Origin: CADEED01 sp963711635
GTDB taxonomy: Bacteria; Pseudomonadota; Gammaproteobacteria; Steroidobacterales; Steroidobacteraceae
Assembly: GCA_963711635.1 (NCBI GenBank)
Contig: CAVQEZ010000031.1
Location: 37,389 to 101,388 of the forward strand
DNA length: 64,000 nt
Reading direction: 5' to 3'
Both the position numbers and the translations under genes were made by a program. This document shows positions 28,262 to 37,980 of the stretch, piece after piece (the first letter of the stretch is position 1; each line of letters begins with the position of its first letter). A model generated the notes under the pieces. That model searched no databases, was not told the DNA's origin, and worked only from the letters and a program-made list of their open reading frames with translations.

Positions 28262-29587
28262 CTAGCTCGCTCGGGCGACCTTTGCCTCGAGGTCGTGGTC
28301 GCTCGATCCGGTGATCTCGACCTCGGCGAATTCGCCCACGGGTAGTTTGCCGCCCTTCACGATTCGCACCGTGCCGTCGATCTCCGGCGCGTCGCCCTCG
28401 CTGCGTGCGATGGCGGTGTTGCCGTCGATGGCATCGACCAGCACGCGCATGCGCCGCCCGACCTTGGCCGCGAGCCGCGCGGAGCTGATTTCCGCGGACT
28501 TCTGCATGAAGCGCGCGAGACGCTCCTCCTGCAGTTCCGGCGGTACATGCGGCGCGACGTCATTCGCCGCGGCGCCTTCCACCGGCGAGTACTTGAACGC
28601 GCCGACCCGATCGAGCTGCGCTTCTTCCAGCCAGGCTAACAACTCTTCGAATTCGGCCTCGGTCTCGCCGGGAAAGCCGACGATGAACGTGCTGCGGATG
28701 GTGAGATCGGGACAGGTCTCGCGCCAGGCGCGGATGCGGTCGAGAGTTTTCTCTACTTGTCCGGGTCGTCGCATGCGTTTCAGGACGCTCGGACTCCCGT
28801 GCTGAAACGGGATGTCGAGATAGGGCAGCACCTTGCGCTCGGCCATCAGCGGAATCACGTTGTCGACGTGCGGATACGGATACACGTAGTGCATGCGCAC
28901 CCAGATGCCGAGCTCGCCCAGCCCGCGCGCCAGGTCGAGGAAACGCGTTTCATATCTCTGCCCACGCCACTCGGTCTCGCGGTAACGGATGTCGACGCCG
29001 TACGCCGAGGTGTCCTGCGAGATGACCAGCAATTCCTTGACGCCGGCGCGCGCGAGTTTCTCGCCTTCGCGCAGCACTTCGTCGATGGGCCGGCTCGCCA
29101 GCAGGCCGCGCATCGAGGGGATGATGCAGAAGCTGCACTTGTTGTTGCAGCCCTCGGAGATCTTCAGATACGCGTAGTGACGCGGCGTGAGCCGGATGCC
29201 CTGCGGCGGCACCAGGTCGAGGAAGGGATCGTGCTTCGGCGGCAGGTGCTCGTGCACCGCGCCCATCACTTCTTCATAGGCGTGCGGGCCGGTGACCTTC
29301 AGCACGCGCGGATGACGCTCGAGAATCCGCTCGGGCCGCGCGCCCAGGCAGCCGGTGACGATGACCTTGCCGTTCTGCTCGAGCGCCTCGCCGATGGCGT
29401 CGAGCGACTCGTCCACGGCCGAATCGATGAAGCCGCAGGTATTCACCACCACGACGTCGGCGGAGTCGTAGCTCGGCGCGACCTGGTAACCCTCGGCGCG
29501 CAGGCGCGTGATGATGCGTTCGGAATCCACCAGGGCCTTGGGGCAACCGAGGCTGACGAACCCGACTTTTGGCTGGCGGCGGCTCAT
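28262..29587 (-). CDS. rimO: Ribosomal protein S12 methylthiotransferase RimO
   Basis: This radical-SAM enzyme adds a methylthio group to Asp88 of ribosomal protein S12. It has 441 residues from ATG 29587. The N-terminal MTTase domain has conserved cysteines in SLGCPKA, NTCGFI and TGCLGAR. The radical SAM domain contains GCNNKCSFC (CxxxCxxC). A C-terminal TRAM domain ends the protein. The stop lies in a TAGCTAG word. It is convergent with the xylanase and divergent from a small membrane protein gene. Confidence 0.96.
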   Translation of the reverse strand: MSRRQPKVGFVSLGCPKALVDSERIITRLRAEGYQVAPSYDSADVVVVNTCGFIDSAVDESLDAIGEALEQNGKVIVTGCLGARPERILERHPRVLKVTGPHAYEEVMGAVHEHLPPKHDPFLDLVPPQGIRLTPRHYAYLKISEGCNNKCSFCIIPSMRGLLASRPIDEVLREGEKLARAGVKELLVISQDTSAYGVDIRYRETEWRGQRYETRFLDLARGLGELGIWVRMHYVYPYPHVDNVIPLMAERKVLPYLDIPFQHGSPSVLKRMRRPGQVEKTLDRIRAWRETCPDLTIRSTFIVGFPGETEAEFEELLAWLEEAQLDRVGAFKYSPVEGAAANDVAPHVPPELQEERLARFMQKSAEISSARLAAKVGRRMRVLVDAIDGNTAIARSEGDAPEIDGTVRIVKGGKLPVGEFAEVEITGSSDHDLEAKVARAS

Positions 29588-29642
29588 TGGGGGGCGGTAT
29601 GGTACTCGCCGAGCAGGGTTTTTCCAGCGAGAAATCAAAAGA

Positions 29643-30029
29643 ATGAGCAAAAGCTGGGCGTATGGGGCGTGCACGGTTCTGGGCGTCCACGCGCTGTGGT
29701 TCGGGCTCATTTTTCTCGAGTCCCGGGCCGACTGGATCATGGGCCCGATCGTCATGATGTCTTTCGTCACCATGAACGTCGCCGGCCTCGGGGCTTTCAT
29801 TACGGCCATGGCGGCCCCGCGCCGCGGTTTCCTGCTGAGCCTGGGCATGGCGCCTCTCAGCGCAGGCCTGAGCGTCGCCGCAAACCTGTTGTTCGCGGCC
29901 ACTGGCAACCGCGTTGATCTATCCGGCTTCTACGACAACTTCGGCCTGTTCACCGTCTCGCTGGGCTATGGGATTTTCGTTTCCGCAGTCGGGGGCGGCA
30001 TGGGCCGCTGGCTGGCCAGAAAGCCGTGA
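29643..30029 (+). CDS. Four-helix membrane protein of unknown function
   Basis: A 128-residue protein with four predicted membrane segments: ACTVLGVHALWFGLIFL, MGPIVMMSFVTMNVAGLGAFI, FLLSLGMAPLSAGLSVAANLL and FGLFTVSLGYGIFVSAVGGG. No family is recognised. It is divergent from rimO, with 55 bases between the two starts. It ends before a 90-base gap leading to the TonB-like gene. Confidence 0.65.
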   Translation: MSKSWAYGACTVLGVHALWFGLIFLESRADWIMGPIVMMSFVTMNVAGLGAFITAMAAPRRGFLLSLGMAPLSAGLSVAANLLFAATGNRVDLSGFYDNFGLFTVSLGYGIFVSAVGGGMGRWLARKP

Positions 30030-30119
30030 TCGGGCAACTAACTAACCCCGGCCCGCGATCTACGCCGTTCACCTTTCAAACGAGCCCGACTCACAAACCC
30101 GGCTCGTGCGGAGGCCGCC

Positions 30120-30758
30120 ATGTTTGCGCGTACGGCAGAGAAGCGCTTCGGCGCATTAGGTCGAATGGGTCTGGTCGCGGCGATTCATGTCGCGGCGTTG
30201 TTTGTCATAGCGCGAAGCCTGGGCATCGTGCCGGGAATTCCGGAAGCAGATCCGATGGTCACCACGGTCATCGACGATCCGCCGCCCATCGTTGATCCGC
30301 CGCCCGTTGCACCGCCGGTGATCGATGACCCGCACGTGTGGGTGCCGCAGCCCGATGTTCCGGTCATCGACCAAGATATCCCCCTGCCGCCCGACATCAT
30401 CATCGGCACGACTCTTCCGCCGCCCGGCGGCGAGATCGATGGCGGCAGCGCGCAGCCGCACCCCGTCATCGAGGCCGTGCGCATGGATGCCCGTCATCCG
30501 CTCACGCAGCCGCCGTACCCAATGGCGAGGATCCGCAACAACGATGAGGGTGCCGTGGATCTCGAGGTCTATGTGTTGCCCAATGGTCGCGTGGGTGATG
30601 CGCGCGTCAAGAAGACCAGCGGATTCGAAGACTTTGATCGCGCGGCGCTCCAGGAAGCGCGCCGCAGCTGGCGGCTGACGCCGGCCACACGCGACGGTGT
30701 GCCCTTCGCGCAGTGGTACGCACTGCGCGTGGTCTTCAAGCTCAAGAATCAGCAGTGA
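30120..30758 (+). CDS. TonB family protein (energy transducer type)
   Basis: A 212-residue protein with one N-terminal membrane helix (LVAAIHVAALFVIARSLG). A proline/aspartate/valine-rich spacer covers about 45-120, with repeated DDPP, VDPPP and PDVP units. A C-terminal TonB-like domain follows (HPLTQPPYPMARIRNNDEGAVDLEVYVLPNGRV, then FDRAALQEARRSWRLTPA). These proteins pass energy from inner-membrane motors to outer-membrane receptors, or act in peptidoglycan or secretion roles. No exbB/exbD or receptor is adjacent. The spacer is acidic, unlike the lysine-rich spacer of classical TonB. Confidence 0.85.
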   Translation: MFARTAEKRFGALGRMGLVAAIHVAALFVIARSLGIVPGIPEADPMVTTVIDDPPPIVDPPPVAPPVIDDPHVWVPQPDVPVIDQDIPLPPDIIIGTTLPPPGGEIDGGSAQPHPVIEAVRMDARHPLTQPPYPMARIRNNDEGAVDLEVYVLPNGRVGDARVKKTSGFEDFDRAALQEARRSWRLTPATRDGVPFAQWYALRVVFKLKNQQ

Positions 30759-30759
30759 T

Positions 30760-30990
30760 CTACTGCGGCGCCGGCACGGGCGCCGGCACTGCTTCAGGCT
30801 CGGCGGGTGCGGGATCCGCCGGGGCGGGAGTCTCCGGGGTCGCGGGAATGGTGGCGCCAGCGGCCGGCGAGTGATCCGGCGCCGGCGGCAGCTTCTGCCG
30901 GCACTCGCGCAGCACGAAGAACATGCTCACCGCGGCAACGGGCACCAGTATCCACGGCCACGGTGACCCTTTCTTCTCCGGCTCGCTCAT
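30760..30990 (-). CDS. Small single-span membrane protein with Pro/Ala-rich tail
   Basis: A 76-residue minus-strand protein. A short charged start (MSEPEKKGSPW) is followed by one membrane helix (WILVPVAAVSMFFVL), then a low-complexity tail of PAP, PADP and PAEPE units. It faces the TonB-like gene tail to tail, one base apart. The repetitive tail suggests a periplasmic spacer. Compositional bias alone could create such a frame, so I am only moderately sure. Confidence 0.5.
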   Translation of the reverse strand: MSEPEKKGSPWPWILVPVAAVSMFFVLRECRQKLPPAPDHSPAAGATIPATPETPAPADPAPAEPEAVPAPVPAPQ

Positions 30991-31101
30991 CGTGCTCCCC
31001 ACATCGACTAGACTTTGCAGCCTACTTTCACGGCAGCAACCCCGCAACATGAAAAATGTGACCGACCCGTTTGCCGGTGGCGGACGGCATCGGACCTGAG
31101 C

Positions 31102-31548
31102 ATGCGGCTCGCGTTCGGAATGCTGGATCTCGCCGCGCGCCTGCTGCTCGCGCTCGGCGTGGGCTGCCTCTTGTTAGGCGCCTATCTTTCCTGGCAGACG
31201 CTGAGCTTCGCGCGCGACGCGGCACGCGCCACCGGCGAGGTGGTGGGTTATCACGAGATCAAGGACGGCACGGACACGCGTTACCGCCCGCGCGTGCGCT
31301 TCAAGACCGCCACCGGCGAGATCGTCACGGTCGCCGGCCAGCTGTCCGCCGGCTCGAAGCGCTTCGCCGAGGGTACGCGCGTGCCCATGGTCTACAAGGT
31401 CTCCAAGCCCACCGAGGCGCGCATCGCGCTGTTCACGGATAACTGGTTAGGGGCCAGCATCGCCGCGGTCATCGGCCTGGTGGGGTTGGCGGGCGGCTTC
31501 CTGGTGCGGCGCCAGGTGCGGCGCGAACTGGTGAAAATTCGCCCATGA
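31102..31548 (+). CDS. DUF3592 membrane protein
   Basis: A 148-residue protein with two membrane helices flanking a soluble middle. Helix 1 is about 7-30 (LLLALGVGCLLLGAYLSW). The middle has the DUF3592 pattern ATGEVVGYHE, YRPRVRFKTATGE and GTRVPMVYKVSKP. Helix 2 is about 117-135. Function is unknown for the family. Its stop overlaps the methyltransferase start (ATGA). The TTGTTAGGC word at 31171 encodes Leu-Leu-Gly in helix 1. Confidence 0.85.
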   Translation: MRLAFGMLDLAARLLLALGVGCLLLGAYLSWQTLSFARDAARATGEVVGYHEIKDGTDTRYRPRVRFKTATGEIVTVAGQLSAGSKRFAEGTRVPMVYKVSKPTEARIALFTDNWLGASIAAVIGLVGLAGGFLVRRQVRRELVKIRP

Positions 31549-32132
31549 CGGAGCGTTTCGACCGGGAGTATTACCGGCGTTTCTACTTCGACTCCCGCAC
31601 CGCGGTGACCTCCCGCGCCGAGATGCGCGCGCGCGCACGGCTGATCGCCGCCTACGCGGAGCACATCGGCCTGCCGGTGCGCCGCATGCTGGATGCCGGC
31701 TGCGGCATCGGGCTGCTGCGCGCGCCGCTCACGCGTGCCTTTCCGCGTGCCGCCTACACCGGCCTCGAATACAGCGAGTACCTCTGCCGGCGGTACGGCT
31801 GGACGCAGGGCTCGCTGGCCACGTTTCGTGCGGACCCTTTCGACCTCGTGGTCTGCTACGACGTACTCCAGTATCTCGACGACCGCACGGCCGCGCGCGC
31901 CATCGTCAGCCTGGGAACGCTGACGCGCGGCCTGCTGTACGTGTCGGCGCTCACGGTGCGCGACTGGCGTGAGAACTGCGACAGGACCCGCACCGACCGC
32001 GAGGTTCATCTTCGGGCAGGCGAGTGGTACGGGCAGCGCCTGCGCCGCTGGTTCCGGCCGAGCGGCACGGGTTTCTGGATCCGGCGCGGGGCACCGCTCA
32101 CCGCCTGGGAAATGGAAACCGCCGCAATCTGA
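31545..32132 (+). CDS. Class I SAM-dependent methyltransferase
   Basis: A 195-residue cytoplasmic protein with the SAM-binding signature MLDAGCGIGLLRAPL near residue 50, the acidic ribose-binding strand YTGLEYS, and FDLVVCYDVLQYLDD as the post-I motif. This is a Rossmann-fold methyltransferase of the small-molecule type. The substrate is unknown. The N-terminus (FDREYYRRFYFDSRTAV) is tyrosine-rich. It overlaps DUF3592 by four bases. Confidence 0.85.
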   Translation: MTERFDREYYRRFYFDSRTAVTSRAEMRARARLIAAYAEHIGLPVRRMLDAGCGIGLLRAPLTRAFPRAAYTGLEYSEYLCRRYGWTQGSLATFRADPFDLVVCYDVLQYLDDRTAARAIVSLGTLTRGLLYVSALTVRDWRENCDRTRTDREVHLRAGEWYGQRLRRWFRPSGTGFWIRRGAPLTAWEMETAAI

Positions 32133-32156
32133 ATGGCGCGCGTTATGCTCGCGCGC

Positions 32157-32348
32157 ATGGATCAACCCGTGCTTCCCGTCGATGCCGCGCGCGGCGATGA
32201 GCGCCACCGCGACGTGCGTGCGCAGGTGTTCGCGGTGATCCCGCAGCAACGCGCCTCGCTGGCCAAGCGGCTGTTCTGGCGCTCAGTGCTGTTCCTCGCA
32301 AAGTTTCCCGCGGGCCTGCGCCTGCTGCAGCGGTTGCGCGGTAGTTAG
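32157..32348 (+). CDS. Short hypothetical protein
   Basis: A 63-residue basic protein, MDQPVLPVDAARGDERHRDVR and onwards, with a C-terminal amphipathic or weakly hydrophobic helix (AKRLFWRSVLFLAKFPAGLRLLQRL). I chose ATG 32157; an in-frame ATG lies 24 bases earlier. It sits between a methyltransferase and a transporter gene on the same strand. I do not recognise it. The stop falls in a TAGTTAG word. Confidence 0.45.
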   Translation: MDQPVLPVDAARGDERHRDVRAQVFAVIPQQRASLAKRLFWRSVLFLAKFPAGLRLLQRLRGS

Positions 32349-32358
32349 CTTGCCCTCC

Positions 32359-32799
32359 ATGCGCGGTCTCGCATACATCCTGGGCATCTCGGCCGGTTTC
32401 GGTCTCGCACTGCAGATCGGCATGAACGCGCAACTGCGCAAGGTCATGCAGAGCGCCAATTCCGCGGCGCTGATCAGTTTCCTCGTGGGCACCACCGCGC
32501 TGATCGGAATCGTGCTGGCGACGCGCACGCCCATGCCGGCGCGGGAGACATTTTCCTCGGTGCCCGTCTGGGCCTGGTTCGGTGGACTTTTCGGCGCGTT
32601 CTACGTCGCCATCTCCACCATCGTGGCCACGGAACTGGGTGCGGCCAGCCTGCTGGCGCTGGCGCTGCTCGGGCAGCTCGCGATGGCGCTGATCGTCGAT
32701 CACTACGGATGGCTCGGACTGCCGGTCAACCCGATCACCTGGACCCGCATGGCCGGGGTGGCGCTGCTCGCCGCCGGCGTCTGGCTCTTCACGCGCTGA
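32359..32799 (+). CDS. DMT-superfamily membrane protein (YdcZ/DUF606 type)
   Basis: A 146-residue protein with five hydrophobic segments, including LAYILGISAGFGLALQIGMN, ALISFLVGTTALIGIVLA, FGGLFGAFYVAISTIVA and MAGVALLAAGVWLF. Together with the NAQLRK and LGAASLLALALLGQL blocks this matches the short YdcZ (DUF606) group of drug/metabolite transporters, which work as dimers. The substrate is unknown. ATG 32359 is chosen; TTG 32350 is in frame. Confidence 0.8.
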   Translation: MRGLAYILGISAGFGLALQIGMNAQLRKVMQSANSAALISFLVGTTALIGIVLATRTPMPARETFSSVPVWAWFGGLFGAFYVAISTIVATELGAASLLALALLGQLAMALIVDHYGWLGLPVNPITWTRMAGVALLAAGVWLFTR

Positions 32800-32886
32800 G
32801 TGGTGTAACGGACGCGCCGCGCCCGCGCGTCTTGATTTTCGGGGCGACGTTCGCGAAGGTACGCCCCCGAATTCTCAAGGTGCGCC

Positions 32887-33874
32887 ATGGACTATCTGCC
32901 AGCCGAGAACCGCTACACATCGATGCGCTACAACCGCGTGGGCGCGAGCGGCATACGGCTTCCGGCGATCTCCCTCGGCCTGTGGCACAACTTCGGCGAC
33001 GTCGACGTGTTCCAGAACGGCCGCAACATCGCGCGCCGCGCCTTCGACCTGGGCATCACGCATTTCGACCTGGCTAACAACTACGGCCCGTCGCCGGGGT
33101 CGGCCGAAGAGAACTTCGGCGCGCTGATGCGCAAGGATTTCCATCCCTGGCGTGACGAGATGATCATCTCCTCGAAGGCCGGCTATCTCATGTGGCCCGG
33201 CCCGTACGGCGAGTGGGGCTCGCGCAAGTACCTGGTCGCGAGTTGCGACCAGTCGCTGGCGCGCATGGGCCTCAAATACGTCGACATCTTCTACAGCCAT
33301 CGCTTCGATCCCGAGACGCCGCTGGAAGAGACCATGGGTGCGCTCGACCACATCGTGCGTTCGGGTCGCGCGCTGTACGCCGGCATCTCCAGCTACAGCG
33401 CCGAGCAGACCGCGCGCGCCGCAAAGATCCTGCGCGAGCTCGGCACCCCCTGCCTGATCCATCAGCCGAAGTACAACATGTTCGATCGCTGGATCGAGGG
33501 CGGCCTCACCGACACGCTCGAGAAGGAAAAAATCGGCTGCATCGTGTTCTCGCCACTGGCGCAGGGACTGCTCACCAACAAATACCTGAACGGCATTCCG
33601 GAAGATTCGCGCGCCGCGAAGCACACCTCGCTGAGTCCTGACTCGATCACGCACGACAAGGTCGACAAGGTGAAGAAGCTCAACGAGATCGCCAAGGCGC
33701 GGCGCCAGTCGCTGGCGCAGATGGCGGTGGCGTGGACGCTGCGGAACAAGGTGATCACATCCTCGCTGATCGGCGCCAGCAAGGTGGCGCACGTGGAGGA
33801 GGCGGTCGCGGCGCTCAACAACCTCGACCTTCTCGGCAAGCGAGCAGCAGGCCATCGAGGCGGCACTGAAATAG
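32887..33874 (+). CDS. Aldo/keto reductase, YghZ-like (frameshift near the end)
   Basis: An NADPH-dependent aldo/keto reductase of about 329 residues. Conserved parts are FDLANNYGPSPGSAEENFG (catalytic Asp/Tyr), SSKAGYLMWPGPYGEWGSRK (catalytic Lys), YSHRFDPETPLEET and the cofactor-binding LIGASKVAHVEEAV. This is closest to the YghZ (methylglyoxal/glyceraldehyde-3-P reductase) branch. One extra C near 33841 destroys the last codons. Restored, it ends EQQAIEAALK at the TAG 33872-33874; uncorrected, the frame runs on to 34017. Confidence 0.9.
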
Positions 33875-34035
33875 CGGGTCTTCCGCCCGCATATGTTCAC
33901 TGCCGGTGTCACGAAAAGCGCCCTCGTGACGTGAGCCGCCGGGTGCGTTCGGCCCGAAAAAATCCGGTTGTTGCGCGGCGCTGCTATGGCAACATTGCCG
34001 GCGACTTCGACAACTAGAACAACACGGAAGTCCGA

Positions 34036-37000
34036 ATGCCGTATCCGAGAATTCTCACCCGCTGGATTGGGCTCGCTTTGCTCGCCTGCGCCTTGTCAGC
34101 CACCGCGGGCGTCAACTCCTGGACGATGACGGGTCCGGATTCGGGCTGGGTCACGGCGATCGAGATTCATCCGACGAATCCGCAGATCGCGCTGGCGGCG
34201 ACCTCGGGCGGCCTCTACCGCACCAGCGATGGTGGCGCGAACTGGACGCGGCTCAACGAGGGGATCTCTACGCCGCGCAACATGGCCTTCGATCCCACGA
34301 GTCCGAACCACGTGTTCGTGGCCAATGCCAACAGCCAGCTCTGGGTCAGCAACGACGCAGGTGCCGTGTTCGCGCTGGGGCAGCCACCGGAGTTCGGCAC
34401 GCGCCAGGTGGAGTTCTCTTCCACCGGCGTCCTGTACCTGCAATCGCTCAGCGCCCGCATGTTCAGGTCGACCAACCGGGGTGCCACCTGGACTGCCTGC
34501 GGCAGGCCGTGGGGAGACACGGACGCCTCGAACGCTTTCACGGTGGATCCAATCGCATGCGCAGGAGCGCCTCTACATGGAAGTCCGGCGCGTTGGCGCT
34601 CCCAACGGTACCTGGCGCAGCGATGATGGCTGCGCCACGTGGACCATGACCGGCGCGAACAGCCCCGCCAGCGGGCCGGACGAACTCGTCTATAACTACT
34701 CGGTGATGCCGTCGAATCCGGATCGCGTGCTCGCCGCGACCAGTGTGGGCGTGAAGCGTTCCATCGATGGCGGCGCCACCTGGGACATCGTGACTGTACC
34801 GGCCAGCGGCGTCGTCACGCCCGCATGGTGGGTCGAGTACGACCGCGCATCACCCGGCAAGGCCGTGGCGACGGTGGAGAACTCGCACATCCTGCGCAGC
34901 ACGGATGGCGGCGATCACTGGACGTTCGGCGAGAACCTGGCTGCGGCCGAACACTCGGCGCATCGCGCTGGATCCGCAGACCTCGGGTCGCATGCTGGTG
35001 GGCACGCAGAACGGCCTCTATCAGAGCATCGACAACGGCTCGAGCTTCATCCTGCGCAACAAGGGCATGCGCACCGGCGAGGTCCTGAATCTCGCAGCCG
35101 CCGACGATGGCACGGTATACGCGGCGTTCTATCTCGGCGCGGGGGGCGTGTTCCGCCGTAATCCGCAGGACGGCGCATGGGGACCGGTCAACAACTCCGC
35201 GCTGTGGCAGGCAACCATCTCGAATGCATTCCGCCTGAGCCACGTATCCACGGCACCCACCGATTCCTCGCTGCTGTACGTGGGCAACTACTACAACAGC
35301 CTGACGCGTTCCAACGACTCCGGCGTCAGCTGGCAGCAATCGCATTCGACGTTCATCAACCACGGGGCCGTGCCCTCCGACACGGCCGTGGATCCCGACA
35401 ATTCGCTGGTGGCGTACACCGCGACGTCGAATCGCGGCGTGTGGAAGACCATCGACGGCGGCGTGTCCTGGGTCGAAGTCAACAACAGTGGTTTGCCGCA
35501 GGTCGCGTGGCTGGTCGCGGCGGCACGCGGCTCCAACGTGGTCTACGCGGTAGCATCGGACTCGAACATTCTTTTCCCGGGCGCCATCTACAAGTCCACC
35601 AACGGCGGTGCTTCGTGGGCCGCGACCGGCGCCGCGCCGATCGCCGCGGGGCAGGGCTGGTTCAACGACATCGTCATCGATCCGAAAAACCCGGACGTGG
35701 TGTACGCGCCTTTTCACTTTGGCGTCTACAAGACGACCAACGGTGGCACCAGCTGGGCGCTGATGGAATTCCCGGGAGTCCCGAACCCGCAGACCTGGGC
35801 GCTCAGCGTGAGCATCGATCCGCAGTTCTCGAGCACGCTGCTCGTGTCGCGCATGTCCGATGGCGCACTCGTGCGCACCGTGGACGGCGGCGCGAACTGG
35901 CAGCGCATCGAGATCAACGAGCCCGGCTCGAATCTGAAGGCGCTGAACCGCGCGCTGTTCAACCCGGCGCGGCCGGGCCAGATCATCGCCGGCGTCGTGG
36001 CTCTCGAGCTATCGGCGAGTACGACGTCGCGACGGATCTGGCGTTGAGCATCTCGGGCGTGGAATCCAGCGTCGCGACATCGGAGAGCATTTCCGCTTCG
36101 ATCGGTATCGAGAACCGCGGCCCCCACGCGGCCTCGCCGTCGCGGACGACCATCACTCTGCCGGCATGGATGGTGCCCTCGACGCCAGCCGGTTGTACGC
36201 GTAGCGGCCAGACACTCAGCTGTGACGTTCCGGCACTGCAAGTCGGCCAGACGCATTCGTTTCCCTTGACGTTTGCCGTATTCGGCATCCGGTGGCACCG
36301 GGTCGATCACGGGGAATCTCACCACGCATGAAACCGACCAGGTGCCGGCGAACAACGCGCTGTCGCTGCCGTCGTTGGCACCCAGCACGCGGACCTCGCG
36401 CTCACACTGACGCCGGCCAGCGCGACCATCGACCGGGGCGCCAGCATCTCGGTGACCGCGTCGATGGTGAATCGCGGACCGAACCCCTCGACCGGTACGG
36501 TTCTGACGCTGGAAATCCCCACCGGCCTGACGCTGCAAAGTTTCACGACGTCGGTGGGCACGTGCTCGCAGAGCGGCACCGATGTCGAGTGCGCACTCGG
36601 CACGATGGCCGTGAATGCCACCGCGACGGTCACGCTGCAGATGACGGCCGTGGCCAAGGGAGGACAGTTCGTCGTGGGCCGCCTCGATGGCGCGGGCATC
36701 GACACGGGCACCGATCACTTCGCCACGGCGGAAATTGGCGTACGCGCCGTGGGCGATGTGGCCGTCACGCTGGCCGAGTCGGCCGACCCGGTCACCGTGG
36801 GGACATCCTTCAGTTACACCGCGACCCTGAGCAACCTGTCCGGCGATAGTGCGAACCTGCAGTTCCAGATGGGAGTCGGCGGAACGACCGCCGCCGCCAT
36901 CTCGAGCATCACTCCCGCCGGTGTAGCCTGCTCATTCGATGCCTTGAACGTGCATTGTTCCAGCCTGGACTTCGCCGCCGGCGGCACGGCCACCGTGACC

Positions 37001-37972
37001 GTGAACGTCGCGAGCACGACGCCGGGCATCGTCATCACGAGCGCCACCGTCTCATACGGCGGAACCGACACGAATGCCGACAACAATTCCGCATCGATCG
37101 GCACGACACTCCGCCTGATCGGCGATGTCAGCGTGCAGATCGTCGACAGCGTGGATCCCGCCTCGTTGGGTTCGCCGTACATGTATACCGTGACGGTTCA
37201 CAACGCCGGCCCCAACGCCGGAGCGGTCAACCTCGGCATACCCGTCACCGGTGCCAACGTATCGGCGGCGACCAACTCCGCCGGCACCTGCACGACTCTC
37301 GTGGTCCCGACGACCTGCACGATCCCGTCGCTGGCCAGCGGGGCTTCCGCAACGGTGACTCTCACCGCGCATGCGTTCGTGGCGGGTACCATCAGTGCAA
37401 CCGCGACGGCGACTTTCGTGGGCGTCGACCCGGATACCTCCAACAACTCCGCCACCGCGGAGACGCTGGCTCGCGCCGTCGCCGACATCGGCGTGACCAT
37501 CTCCGAGTCGGCCGATCCGGTCACCGCGGGAAGCCTGCTTTCCTACGTCGTGACGCTGACCACCGCGGGGCCCAGCGAAGGCAATGTGCATCTGACCGTG
37601 CCGGTGACGGGCGGCACGGTGACGGGCGCGACGCCGTCACAGGGCGGCACGTGCACGATCGCGGCCGGTACGGTCACCTGTGATTTCAATCCGATCCAGA
37701 TCTCGCCGTCGACGGTCAACATCGTGCTGAATTCGACGACGGTCGGGACCGTGACCGCGACTGCGACGGCGACCTTCTCGGGCACCGATCCGGTCGCCAC
37801 CAACAATACCGCCACGGCGACGACCACAGTCAATGCCGCGACGCCGCCGCCAGGCGGCGGTGGAGGCGGTGGTGGTGGAGGCGGCGGCGGCGGCGGTGGC
37901 GGTGGCCGCTTCGACTGGCTGGCGGCAGGGTTGTTAGGCCTGCTGCTCGCGCGGCGAAGGCTCAGTCGGTGA
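34036..37972 (+). CDS. Large surface protein: BNR/VPS10-like beta-propeller, DUF11 repeats and GlyGly-CTERM (about five frameshifts)
   Basis: After repair this is one protein of about 1310 residues. A signal peptide (IGLALLACALSATAG) leads it. About 640 residues of BNR-type repeats follow, with Asp-box units such as SDGGANW, TNRGATW, IDGGATW and TDGGDHW. The 3' third has DUF11-like repeats (SESADPVTAGSLLSYVVTL, NNSATAE). An 18-glycine run, a membrane helix (WLAAGLLGLLLA) and RRRLSR close it. That tail is a GlyGly-CTERM signal, handled by rhombosortase and linked to type II secretion. Shifts lie near 34553, 34950, 36006, 36278 and 36383. Confidence 0.85.
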
Positions 37973-37980
37973 AGTGATCG

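Noticed and set aside
37857..37910. GGC/GGT triplet run as a CRISPR or microsatellite array
   Set aside because: It is in frame and encodes the glycine tract of a GlyGly-CTERM signal.
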